A DNA stretch of 25,484 bases from Clostridia bacterium (GCA_017646555.1 JAGCMG010000060.1:1-25484), one strand, 5' to 3'; shown: positions 8,701-14,701, numbered from the stretch's first letter. Notes: generated by a model not told the origin, from the sequence alone. A program made the numbers and translations.

Positions 8701-9381
8701 CACGCTTATAACACGAGCGAATACTACACCGACGCTATATTTAAATATTCTTTTAGAAGTAATACTTATAATTTAGTTTACACTCTTTATAGTGAAAGCG
8801 TAAGAATTATAAACCCTGAATATTTTATGAGCGTTCAAGAAATAAATGCCTTGTTGAACGCATCGATAGAAAGTCTTACTGCTAACGATATCCCTAATAT
8901 AGAAAAAACCAAAATTGCTTACCAACTTTTAAGTGAAAGCGATAAAGCATTGATTGATATTGCTGATGCTGACCGTTTGATTGAACAATTAAACACCCCG
9001 ATGTCATATCAATTAACTCTGGTTTTCGATAATAATAAAGGCACGATAACCGGCGCAAACGACGGCGATATCTTTAACTTTAACGATAGCGTTTCCCTAC
9101 AAATCAGTAGTAAACAAGGCTATGTGATTTCTTCCATTACGGTGAACGGCAACGCAGTTAATATCAGTTCTAATAAAAACACCACCGTTACTTTCGTTGT
9201 CAAACAAAATAGTTCCGTAGTCGTATCGTTCGCAGTTGATAACTCCACGAACAACAACTCTAACTCAAGTTTCGGTTGCGCTATGAATTTAACAGCCGAT
9301 GGCACTACTTTAATAACGCTAATTAGTTTACTTATCTTAGGCGTGATTATTCTAAATAAAAAAAGAGCGAATAAAAACTAA
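5800..9381 (+). CDS. Large surface-anchored glycerophosphodiester phosphodiesterase with LamG-like domains
   Basis: This 1193-residue exported protein should hydrolyse glycerophosphodiesters (for example lipid head groups or teichoic acid pieces) outside the cell. It has a signal peptide (hydrophobic 11-27, probable cleavage after VLA near 37). Two homologous LamG/concanavalin-like domains follow (about 44-245 and 253-448), both starting ADFSNGLP and sharing a GG-x-Y then RW-x-G pattern. Residues 470-668 look like a degenerate GDPD barrel half ending TTGAYGIVSAKP, without the HRG motif. An intact GDPD domain (about 675-930) has HRG at 681-683, E708, D710, second catalytic His723 and E787 (ALEIKS). 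A helical linker (about 1008-1066) and an InlB-like beta repeat (about 1069-1146) come next, then a Ser/Asn-rich stretch, FGC at 1158-1160, a membrane helix and NKKRANKN. There is no LPxTG. AAGGA lies eight bases before the ATG. Confidence 0.88.
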   Translation: MTKKVIAFYKIVLIALMAVCLTLSIYGFTKKSPTVLAQGTPVSYSADFSNGLPFDWVEYNRSDVSHTKNPTTNNGNLILEHDITRTNDDAKPLYYGGMYKIAQSLGDLTDFTLSLTYRVLDFRDNSRWVGVMYHTNETNDGQISGYMMNYRVNGKSAGSVVQTGPTFNDFNIVENTGVAHDRTTFITLKIAVSGDTATHYVNDQVITTYNFSDKTDLLKVQKSGGLALIVNISKVEIKDLSITGYKVNGQTAYVADFSNGLPNDWAKNAKGAVEETSHQKVANGLQLTHAGSQDANNYYGGFYDIATNLTNATDFILEAKISMPSYENDARWFGIAYHKQENDLGYSSFYLMNYRQNGNSAYSTVTSAPKFNDEYTSETGLTQGENIYRTIRIVVKDKTAYHYIDNTLVQLIDLQSKESILGNTQTSGGFAILFNKCSIVIDYLWIKAEVLDETCPTTSSISNPALEFAPTIVTETDELLDITATTSKDFADSMIFELDANLNVVSNGAILTTLSTALKRTYTASLPIVRISNDDTKTAFLKYISDNDITDIAVISDNSALLKSIRTSDAGKNIRAILDWTNTTLNDKTDWQTVVNTTNACRANVALLSEKDATRQAVTYIQARLMTVWVKQDSYSSFSTHEIITTGAYGIVSAKPDKTYQDFLTYTDILPLVRTPYNIAHRGIPNDYAENSLYGYQMAYETGATHIEVDVHLTADGQLVVMHDDSIDRTTTGTGKVKNLTLSQIQQYKIDRVYNGSYLEEYAYEPIPSLAEVFGAFADKDIVYALEIKSYEDNVVEKLKELIATYNVKHQIFVISFKLNVIEQMRDVLPEIPSALLGAHIVSGNMTTAFTDNNNMFRAERYAQLASLATNLDSSNGEAFLTESLKHRGYMSFFWTYQKQEDIEKAFRQGCLGITNNKSQSLEPYARFLQAVPNEYIVSNIDDILANGLSMQYITYGDDSKSCTATVHAYNTSEYYTDAIFKYSFRSNTYNLVYTLYSESVRIINPEYFMSVQEINALLNASIESLTANDIPNIEKTKIAYQLLSESDKALIDIADADRLIEQLNTPMSYQLTLVFDNNKGTITGANDGDIFNFNDSVSLQISSKQGYVISSITVNGNAVNISSNKNTTVTFVVKQNSSVVVSFAVDNSTNNNSNSSFGCAMNLTADGTTLITLISLLILGVIILNKKRANKN

Positions 9382-9402
9382 TCACCCTTAAAAACATAAA
9401 AT

Positions 9403-9426
9403 GGTCAAGTTTCATACTACCGTTAT
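9403..9426 (+). repeat. Intergenic repeat, copy 3
   Basis: GGTCAAGTTTCATACTACCG plus TTAT matches copies 1 and 2 over 24 positions with one or two differences. As at copy 2, it is directly followed by an AAAAAGCACC hairpin. It lies in the 3' region of the GDPD gene. Confidence 0.75.
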
Positions 9427-9429
9427 CCA

Positions 9430-9521
9430 CAAAAAGCACCCAAACGGGTGCTTTTTAAGTATGCTTTTTCTATTTTCATAATGGATTATATCCTTTGTTA
9501 GTTTTACGCGAGGCATTTTCT
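9430..9521 (-). ncRNA. Candidate small RNA or small-peptide transcript
   Basis: A TTGACA-N18-TATAAT promoter on the minus strand predicts a start near 9521, and the hairpin at 9456-9431 with a U run would end it about 90 nt later. Inside it AAAGGA precedes an ATG at 9479 that opens an 18-codon frame (MKIEKAYLKSTRLGAFCG) ending at 9423, so the terminator stem lies within the frame. It could be a noncoding RNA, a micropeptide gene, or a spurious promoter. Otherwise the stretch 9457-9625 shows nothing else. Confidence 0.4.
9431..9456. terminator. Bidirectional terminator after the GDPD gene
   Basis: AAAAAGCACCC (9431-9441) pairs with GGGTGCTTTTT (9446-9456) around an AAAC loop. It can end the GDPD transcript on the plus strand and the candidate small RNA on the minus strand. 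Confidence 0.85.
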
Positions 9522-9527
9522 AATATG

Positions 9528-9557
9528 ATTATAAACTATAAGAACGCACTTTGTCAA
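9528..9557 (-). promoter_or_regulatory. Minus-strand consensus promoter without an annotated gene
   Basis: TTGACA (9557-9552) and TATAAT (9533-9528) match consensus fully, with 18-bp spacing. No conventional gene lies downstream on this strand before the terminator. Confidence 0.6.
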
Positions 9558-9625
9558 TAGTCAATTTTTCGCTAAATTACGCTATGAAAGTAACAAGTTT
9601 TTTTTGCTTTTTTATTCTAATTTGT

Positions 9626-9654
9626 TTGCAAAATTATTGCTTTTATAGTATATA
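9626..9654 (+). promoter_or_regulatory. tRNA-Pro promoter
   Basis: TTGCAA (9626-9631) and TATATA (9649-9654) are 17 bp apart, with the tRNA beginning ten bases after the -10. Confidence 0.65.
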
Positions 9655-9663
9655 TATAGGTAT

Positions 9664-9739
9664 CTGGGTGTGGCGCAGTTGGTAGCGCGCTTGAATGGGG
9701 TTCAAGAGGTCGGGAGTTCAAGTCTCTTCACTCAGACCA
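9664..9739 (+). tRNA. tRNA-Pro, anticodon GGG
   Basis: This 76-nt cloverleaf has acceptor stem CTGGGTG with CACTCAG, A73 and an encoded CCA. The D arm GCGC-loop-GCGC is present. The anticodon stem CTTGA/TCAAG encloses loop ATGGGGT, giving anticodon GGG for CCC/CCU proline codons. The T arm GGGAG/CTCTT contains two G-U pairs and its loop is TTCAAGT. C1-G72 is typical of bacterial tRNA-Pro. Confidence 0.93.
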
Positions 9740-9790
9740 AAAAAGCAAGGGTTTTTACCTTACAAGCAAGGCTAACCACCTTGCTTTTTT
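9739..9790. terminator. Bidirectional terminator between tRNA-Pro and the convergent hypothetical gene
   Basis: AAAAAAGCAAGG (9739-9750) and a second AAGCAAGG (9764-9771) can each pair with CCTTGCTTTTTT (9779-9790). The nearer hairpin plus T run ends the tRNA transcript. The 12-bp long-range pairing gives a minus-strand stem followed by U residues for the opposite gene. Confidence 0.8.
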
Positions 9791-9793
9791 ATT

Positions 9794-10411
9794 TTACCTA
9801 AATTGATATAAGAGTAAATCTTCTAACCGTTCAAAATTATACGGATATGCGTTACAACCACCATACTCTAAAATTTTACCGTCATTATAAAATATCTTTA
9901 ACGACCAATCTTCGCCGTCTAAAATTGATATGTTAAACCTTTTTGTATGATAGTTTTTGCGCCATTCGCCTATGTGTAAATTGTTGAACAACTTCAAAAA
10001 AGTATCTTTGTCCATTTTTTTATCGGCATTTGGCTGTAAAAAATTCGATTTAAACAACGGCGCGTTACCCGATAAATCAACTTCTATCGTATCAGATGTC
10101 CTATTAACCCCACCATAAGTTAGTTTTATATTTTTTATTTTACTTGACTTTTCAAAAAAATTTATGTCGCTTAGTTCAAGCCGACCTTCTTTATAGTCGT
10201 TAAAAAGCAAACTATATCTTAGCCTTGCCATATTCAAAAAATCACGCTCACAAGAAAGCATTGTCAATTCCGTGGGGCAAGTCGTTTTTTTATAATTAGG
10301 GTGTTCCATTTCCCTTTTTAATCTTTGTATTTTCTTTTCCGTGCGTTTAATTATTTTGAGCAAACGCACTTTGTCAGTTGTTTCTAATAAAGAATAATCT
10401 AAAATATACAT
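9794..10411 (-). CDS. Hypothetical protein with coiled-coil start and GxNAYPxNF-type C-terminus
   Basis: This is a 205-residue soluble protein I cannot assign. Residues about 15-40 are rich in Lys, Arg and Glu with coiled-coil character. The C-terminal 45 residues contain WSLKIFYNDGKILEYGG, NAYPYNF and ERLEDLL. I recognise a module of this kind (beta strands, then G-x-NAYP-x-NF, then a helix) from the ends of other Firmicute hypothetical proteins, but I know no function. There is no signal peptide or membrane segment. AAAAGGT about eight bases before the ATG supports the start. It stands alone, convergent with tRNA-Pro and divergent from the DUF378 gene. Its base composition is somewhat more AT-rich than its neighbours. 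Confidence 0.75.
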   Translation of the reverse strand: MYILDYSLLETTDKVRLLKIIKRTEKKIQRLKREMEHPNYKKTTCPTELTMLSCERDFLNMARLRYSLLFNDYKEGRLELSDINFFEKSSKIKNIKLTYGGVNRTSDTIEVDLSGNAPLFKSNFLQPNADKKMDKDTFLKLFNNLHIGEWRKNYHTKRFNISILDGEDWSLKIFYNDGKILEYGGCNAYPYNFERLEDLLLYQFR

Positions 10412-10534
10412 AATCGTGACCTTTTTATATGATAATAGGCTTTATACACGACAGTTTTAGTCATAATTAAAAAAATTTTTTGAGTTTGTATAAATTTTTA
10501 AAAATAGCGCACTATTATAAGCGGAGGGCGAATT

Positions 10535-10738
10535 ATGAAAACAACTTCGATAATCGCTTACGCTGGCGTAATTATTGGCGCAATCGTATGGTTACTCGTT
10601 GGTCTTTTTGCGTTCAACCCCGTTACTTTTATAGCGGGTTCGGGCGTTATTGCAAGAATTATCTACACTTTCGTAGGAATTTGCGCACTCTGGCTAATTT
10701 TTAGTTGGATTGTTGGTAGACCTGCATACGATAAATAA
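10535..10738 (+). CDS. DUF378 family small membrane protein
   Basis: This 67-residue protein has two membrane helices (about 6-28 and 41-60). The pattern GAIVWLLVGLFAFNPVTFI followed by IARIIYTFVGICALWLIF matches DUF378 (YuzA-like) proteins, whose role is unknown. CGGAGGG seven bases before the ATG is an excellent ribosome binding site and rules out an overlapping frame starting upstream at 10480. No domain beyond DUF378 is present and length is typical. Confidence 0.85.
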   Translation: MKTTSIIAYAGVIIGAIVWLLVGLFAFNPVTFIAGSGVIARIIYTFVGICALWLIFSWIVGRPAYDK

Positions 10739-10755
10739 TAGCGTAATATATTTAT

Positions 10756-10779
10756 AGGGCAGTGGGTTTCTACTGCCCT
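10756..10779 (+). terminator. Hairpin after the DUF378 gene
   Basis: AGGGCAGT (10756-10763) pairs with ACTGCCCT (10772-10779) around an 8-nt loop. Only an AT-rich stretch (TAAATATTTA) follows instead of a clean T run, so termination is likely but not certain. Confidence 0.5.
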
Positions 10780-10826
10780 TAAATATTTACTAAATATGTT
10801 AAAGAATATAAATTTTCTAAAAGTTA

Positions 10827-10855
10827 TTGACAATTTATTTTTTAGTGTGTAATAT
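10827..10855 (+). promoter_or_regulatory. Promoter of the Mn riboswitch-ATPase unit
   Basis: TTGACA (10827-10832) and TAATAT (10850-10855) have 17-bp spacing, placing the start just 5' of the riboswitch. Confidence 0.7.
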
Positions 10856-10871
10856 ATAACCATAAAGTTAA

Positions 10872-10958
10872 TAATCGAGGGAGTAATCAGCGCAATCGCG
10901 CGGTAAATCGTCATCACAACCTTTCGGTTCGGTTTGCCTTAATTGATGAGACTCGTTT
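10872..10958 (+). ncRNA. yybP-ykoY (Mn2+) riboswitch aptamer
   Basis: The leader of the P-type ATPase carries the hallmarks of the yybP-ykoY manganese riboswitch. The 5' P1 strand CGAG (10876-10879) runs into GGGAGTA (10879-10885). A hairpin GCGC-AATC-GCGC follows (10890-10901), then CGTCATCAC (10909-10917), a small hairpin AACC-TTTC-GGTT (10918-10929), and TGATGAGACT (10944-10953), whose TGATGA complements TCATCA and whose CTCG closes P1. The family senses Mn2+ and is known upstream of P-type ATPases that export Mn2+ or Ca2+ in lactococci and pneumococci. The family normally turns genes on with Mn2+. The identification is by motif recall; a covariance search was not run. Confidence 0.85.
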
Positions 10959-10990
10959 TGTAAATAATAAACAAAACCCGTCTTCCCTAT

Positions 10991-11014
10991 AAGGCGAGTT
11001 ATCGTCCTTTTTTT
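10991..11014 (+). terminator. Riboswitch-controlled terminator before the ATPase gene
   Basis: AAGG-CGA (10991-10997) pairs with TCG-CCTT (11002-11009, one bulged T) around a GTTA loop, followed by seven T. Upstream GACTCG (3' side of P1) can alternatively pair with CGAGT in this hairpin, and GTTTTGT/ACAAAAC (10955-10977) forms another hairpin between. The switching order is not resolved by eye. Confidence 0.7.
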
Positions 11015-11061
11015 ATTTACGAACTTTTATCTATACTTTAAATAATTTTTAGGAGCAAAAA

Positions 11062-13680
11062 ATGACTTTTCATCAAAAAAGTAAAGAAGAAACCCTTGCC
11101 ACCTTATCAACCGACGAAAAACTTGGGCTTTCTAATCAAGAAGCGCAAACTCGACTTGAAAAAAACGGTCCGAACAAACTTAAAGAAAGCAAGAAAAAAT
11201 CTATTATCGTTAAATTTTTAGAACAATTTAAAGACATTATGATTTTAATATTGCTCGGCGCGGCGGGCGTATCGTTCGTGGTGGCGTGCGTTGAGAAAAA
11301 CCCTATGGAATTTTTTGAACCGTTACTTATACTTGTAATCGTTCTAATCAACGCGACGATGGGCGTTATGCAAGAAAACAAAGCCGAAAAAGCACTTGAA
11401 GCGCTTAAAAATATGTCAGCACCACACGCAAGAGTTATTCGTAACGGCGTGGAAACAGTGATTGACGCTAAGGATTTAGTCGTTGGCGATATCATTAAGT
11501 TAGAAGCAGGTGATTTCGTTCCGGCTGACGCAAGACTGTTATCTTCAACGGCATTAAAGTCGGAAGAATCGGCATTAACAGGCGAATCCGTTCCGTCGGA
11601 AAAATTTGCCAACGAACAAGTTAAAGCCGACGCCCCGTTAGGCGATAGAATTAATATGGTGTATTCGGGTTGTTCAATCACCTACGGCACGGCGACGGCT
11701 GTCGTTACGGCAACGGGTATGGATACCGAAATGGGTAAAATCGCTAATATGCTAAACGGCGAAAGCGACACCCAAACACCGTTACAAAAAAAGTTAGCGT
11801 CGCTCGGTAAATATTTAGGCGTGATTGCAATTTTTGCTTGCGCGATTATTTTCGTGATAGGCTTAATCAACGATACCCCACCACTTGAAATTTTTATGAC
11901 GGCAGTATCGCTTGCTGTTTCAGCAATCCCTGAAGGCTTACCTGCTATCGTTACGATAGTTTTATCTATCGGCGTTCAGCGTATGGTTAAAAAGAACGCG
12001 ATTATTAAAAAATTGCCTGCTGTTGAAACTTTAGGAAGCGCGTCGGTTATATGTTCAGATAAAACGGGTACGCTTACGCAAAACCGTATGACTTTGGTTG
12101 AACTTTACCTTGATGGTGCAGATTCAAGCGTAACGGTAACGCCAAATATGACCGAAAATGAAAAAACTTTATTAAAATACGGCACTCTTTGTTCGGACGG
12201 AACGGTGGTGGAAGACGAAAATGGCGTTTACCAACATATTGGCGACCCGACTGAAACTGCTATAGTTTTAGCAACCCTAAACAATAATATAAAGAAAGAA
12301 GATTTAGAAAAAGAATTCGTTAGAGTGGGCGCCTTACCGTTTGATTCCGATAGAAAACTTATGACGACGGCGCATAAATACGGCGACAAAATTTTGGTAA
12401 TAACTAAAGGCGCGTGTGACCAAATTACTAAAATTTGCGTTAACGGCGATTTGCAAAAAGCCGAAGAAATAACGCAAAAATTAAGCGCTGAATCGCTCCG
12501 AGTCTTAGCCGTTGCTTATAAAATTATTGATACTCTTCCAAGCGAAATTACAACCGATAACCTTGAAAGCGAACTAACCTTTTTAGGGCTCGTCGGTATG
12601 ATAGACCCACCACGCCCAGAAGCAAAAGATGCTGTTGCACTGTGCAAAAAGGCAGGCATTAAAGCAGTTATGATTACGGGCGACCATATCGTAACGGCTT
12701 CCGCTATAGCAAAACAACTTGGCATATTAAACGACGGGGAACGCGCTATGACGGGCGCTGAATTAGATTTACTCACCGATAGAGAACTTGATGAGATAGT
12801 AGAAAGCGTTTCGGTATATGCAAGGGTTTCGCCTGAAAACAAGATAAGAATAGTAAAGGCTTGGCAAAGAAAAGGTCAAGTCGTAGCAATGACGGGCGAC
12901 GGTGTAAACGACGCGCCTGCCCTAAAAGCAGCCGATATAGGTTGCGCTATGGGTATAACGGGTACGGACGTAGCAAAAGGCGCTGCCGATATGACTTTAA
13001 CCGACGATAACTTTTCAACTATCGTTGAAGCAGTTAAACAAGGCCGTGGCATATACGCTAACATTAAAAAAGTAGTAGGATTTTTACTTGGCACGAATAT
13101 CGGTGAAGTTATAACGGTTTTCGTTGCTATGCTACTTTGGGGAATTTCGCCGTTTGCATCAATGCAACTACTTTGGATTAACCTTGTAACCGACTCTTTC
13201 CCTGCGATTGCGCTCGGTATGGAACCCGTTGAAAAAGACACTATGAATAATCCACCTAAACCTAAAAACGAAGGCATTTTTGCACACGGTTTTGGCGTAA
13301 GAATTATTTTACAAGGCTTTATGTTTGGTGCTCTTTCGCTTTTAGCATACTGGCTTGGCAATAAAATGTACGCAGGCGCAGGCACGACTATGGCGTTTAT
13401 GACCCTTGCCCTTTCACAAACCGTTCAGGCTTACAATATGCGTTCGGAACACTCTTTATTTAAAGTAGGGTTCTTTACGAATAAAAACCTTAATTTAGCA
13501 ACGCTTGGCTCACTTGCGCTTATGGCGTTGGTGCTCTTTACCCCTATTAGAATTGCGTTCGATTTAATAGCGTTACCGTACTATATGTATTTAATCGCAT
13601 TAGGGCTATCTATCGTTCCACTTGTAGTTATGGAAGTTTCTAAAGCGTTTGGCTTAATTAAACACGAAACGCATAAATAA
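11062..13680 (+). CDS. P-type cation-transporting ATPase (type IIA, Ca2+/Mn2+ class)
   Basis: This 872-residue membrane ATPase probably expels Ca2+ and/or Mn2+. The N-terminal cation ATPase region (LSNQEAQTRLEKNGPNKL) is followed by TGES at 173-176 (actuator), PEGLPA at 290-295 (helix 4 ion site), phosphorylated Asp in DKTGTLT at 333-339, KGA at 449-451 (nucleotide site), TGD at 539-541 and GDGVNDAP at 612-619. Ion-site residues expected for SERCA-like pumps are present: E291 region, N679 and E682 (TNIGEV), N707 and D711 (WINLVTD). About ten membrane helices are seen. AGGAG six bases before ATG sets the start. The Mn2+ riboswitch leader favours manganese export over a purely calcium role, but substrate is inferred. 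It is monocistronic, with a terminator on each side. Confidence 0.92.
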   Translation: MTFHQKSKEETLATLSTDEKLGLSNQEAQTRLEKNGPNKLKESKKKSIIVKFLEQFKDIMILILLGAAGVSFVVACVEKNPMEFFEPLLILVIVLINATMGVMQENKAEKALEALKNMSAPHARVIRNGVETVIDAKDLVVGDIIKLEAGDFVPADARLLSSTALKSEESALTGESVPSEKFANEQVKADAPLGDRINMVYSGCSITYGTATAVVTATGMDTEMGKIANMLNGESDTQTPLQKKLASLGKYLGVIAIFACAIIFVIGLINDTPPLEIFMTAVSLAVSAIPEGLPAIVTIVLSIGVQRMVKKNAIIKKLPAVETLGSASVICSDKTGTLTQNRMTLVELYLDGADSSVTVTPNMTENEKTLLKYGTLCSDGTVVEDENGVYQHIGDPTETAIVLATLNNNIKKEDLEKEFVRVGALPFDSDRKLMTTAHKYGDKILVITKGACDQITKICVNGDLQKAEEITQKLSAESLRVLAVAYKIIDTLPSEITTDNLESELTFLGLVGMIDPPRPEAKDAVALCKKAGIKAVMITGDHIVTASAIAKQLGILNDGERAMTGAELDLLTDRELDEIVESVSVYARVSPENKIRIVKAWQRKGQVVAMTGDGVNDAPALKAADIGCAMGITGTDVAKGAADMTLTDDNFSTIVEAVKQGRGIYANIKKVVGFLLGTNIGEVITVFVAMLLWGISPFASMQLLWINLVTDSFPAIALGMEPVEKDTMNNPPKPKNEGIFAHGFGVRIILQGFMFGALSLLAYWLGNKMYAGAGTTMAFMTLALSQTVQAYNMRSEHSLFKVGFFTNKNLNLATLGSLALMALVLFTPIRIAFDLIALPYYMYLIALGLSIVPLVVMEVSKAFGLIKHETHK

Positions 13681-13708
13681 TAATGACTAAACCTTAAACT
13701 CACAAACC

Positions 13709-13739
13709 AAAAAGGCACTCGTTTGAGTGCCTTTTTTTT
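13709..13739. terminator. Bidirectional terminator between the ATPase and queT
   Basis: AAAAAGGCACTC (13709-13720) pairs with GAGTGCCTTTTT (13725-13736) around GTTT. T runs lie on both strands. The minus-strand use begins right at the queT stop codon. Confidence 0.92.
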
Positions 13740-14235
13740 ATTTGGTTTTCATTAGTTTTTTGACTGAAATAAGTACTATTATACCGAATAAATAAATTGA
13801 TAGGCTTTGGCTTATAAGTAGTGAGATTACGTTGTAGATATAAACAATTTCTAACTTGCCGTAGGCTAAATACCAAATAAGTGGTAGTAAAAACGCGTTT
13901 AATATAATCGGGAAAAATCCACCGACGATAAATTTAAGCACGGTGTTTTTAATGATTTTACCAACAACAAAAGTTAAAAGGCTTGCGACAAGCGTTATAA
14001 GCGCGCCTAAAATAATATCAATTAACGCGCAACCCGTAATTAAATTGACTATTAAGCACCCTATAAAAAGTCCTGGGATTGCCTCTATAAAAAATAACGG
14101 TAGAATTGTTAAAGCCTCACAAAACCGTATTTGAAAAAACCCCGATGCAAACGAAAACGACGGAAAAACAAGCGCAACGTATAGCGCCGAAATAAGCCCT
14201 GCCCTTGTGATAAATTGAACTTTTTTATCTTTCAT
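13738..14235 (-). CDS. queT: QueT family transporter (queuosine precursor uptake)
   Basis: QueT proteins are ECF-type substrate-binding membrane components thought to import queuosine precursors such as preQ1. This one has 165 residues and five to six hydrophobic segments. The motif FQIRFCEALTILPLFFIEAIPGLFIGC, spanning about residues 34-60, is diagnostic of the family (F-x-I-R-x-x-EALTLLP, EAIPGLFIG). The preQ1-like riboswitch in its leader independently supports the assignment. No ATPase is adjacent; the shared EcfA/EcfT module at the right end of the window is a plausible energizer. AAAGGA precedes the ATG. Confidence 0.92.
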   Translation of the reverse strand: MKDKKVQFITRAGLISALYVALVFPSFSFASGFFQIRFCEALTILPLFFIEAIPGLFIGCLIVNLITGCALIDIILGALITLVASLLTFVVGKIIKNTVLKFIVGGFFPIILNAFLLPLIWYLAYGKLEIVYIYNVISLLISQSLSIYLFGIIVLISVKKLMKTK

Positions 14236-14260
14236 TTTTTAGTCCTTTAGCCAAAACTAA

Positions 14261-14296
14261 AAATAAAACGGTTGCCTTAAAAATATAAAGCAACCG
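14261..14296 (-). terminator. Riboswitch terminator before queT
   Basis: On the minus strand CGGTTGC (14296-14290) pairs with GCAACCG (14275-14269), followed by TTTTATTTTT. The upstream CAACCGA (14320-14314) can pair with the 5' arm TCGGTTG, giving an antiterminator. Confidence 0.8.
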
Positions 14297-14312
14297 AAAA
14301 AATTTTTATTGA

Positions 14313-14351
14313 CTCGGTTGTTTTATAGAAGTGTTGTCCGAAAACCTTCTT
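14313..14351 (-). ncRNA. preQ1-I-like riboswitch aptamer
   Basis: Reading the minus strand, AGAAG (14350-14346) and CTTCT (14331-14327) form a 5-bp P1. The loop contains TCGG (14341-14338), complementary to CCGA (14317-14314) at the end of an A-rich tail ATAAAACAA, giving the H-type pseudoknot of preQ1-I riboswitches. The tail arm CAACCGA also forms the antiterminator, so ligand-stabilised pseudoknot would favour termination: an off switch for queT. The base just before the 3' P1 strand, usually the ligand-reading C, appears as A in this register, so the aptamer is atypical or shifted by one. Confidence 0.7.
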
Positions 14352-14362
14352 AAATTTAGGTT

Positions 14363-14391
14363 ACTATATTTACTTGCTGTTTGTCAAGCAA
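14363..14391 (-). promoter_or_regulatory. queT promoter
   Basis: TTGCTT (14391-14386) and TATAGT (14368-14363) are 17 bp apart; a TTGACA at 14387-14382 overlaps. The predicted start near 14356 falls just before the aptamer. Confidence 0.6.
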
Positions 14392-14403
14392 ATTTTAACG
14401 CTA

Positions 14404-14688
14404 TTAAAAAGCCGACGCGATTTTTTCAAACTTGTCTTTTTGCTTATCGATAACGGCTTTATCTGCTGGTGCTGGTTCATAGTAGCCTAATTCGTTCATT
14501 AGATTAAACACGGCGTACTGGTCGCCTATCGCCGTCGTTAAGCCTGTTTTAATAGCCGAACGAACCTTGTTACCACAACTTTCAGTAATCGCCGTGCTAT
14601 ACATTTTGACCATTTCCTTTTCGACGAATAATAAGTCTTGCAAAGTGTCCTTTTCGTTTAATTGATTGTTTTGTTTTTGACTTGCCAT
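14404..14688 (-). CDS. CotF-like spore coat family protein
   Basis: This is a 94-residue all-helical protein. The segment DTLQDLLFVEKEMVKMYSTAI followed by DQYAVFNLMNELGYYEP matches the CotF spore coat family, which has a ferritin-like helical fold and a Q-x-x-x-F-x-x-M-x-x-x-G-x-Y ending. In Bacillus CotF is a coat protein; in many Clostridia family members occur as small paired genes of uncertain role. AAGGGGGAAA lies about seven bases before the ATG. The upstream partner ends 13 bp away, so the two are an operon. Confidence 0.8.
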   Translation of the reverse strand: MASQKQNNQLNEKDTLQDLLFVEKEMVKMYSTAITESCGNKVRSAIKTGLTTAIGDQYAVFNLMNELGYYEPAPADKAVIDKQKDKFEKIASAF

Positions 14689-14701
14689 TTTAATTTCCCC
14701 C

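Noticed and set aside
9423..9431. Perfect DnaA box TTATCCACA
   Set aside because: It is single, adjoins repeat copy 3, and is far from dnaA; one box does not make an origin. A near-match TTGTCCACA inside recF (363-371) was dismissed for the same reason.
9425..9512. 34-codon minus-strand frame starting MPRVKLTKD
   Set aside because: It lacks a ribosome binding site and runs through the terminator. It could be a gene relic, but the support is too thin to list.
10480..10704. 74-codon plus-strand frame overlapping the DUF378 gene
   Set aside because: The DUF378 frame has a consensus ribosome binding site and a family match; this one has neither.
11136..13385. Several long minus-strand frames under the P-type ATPase
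   Set aside because: They are compositional shadows of a strongly conserved ATPase gene with all family motifs.
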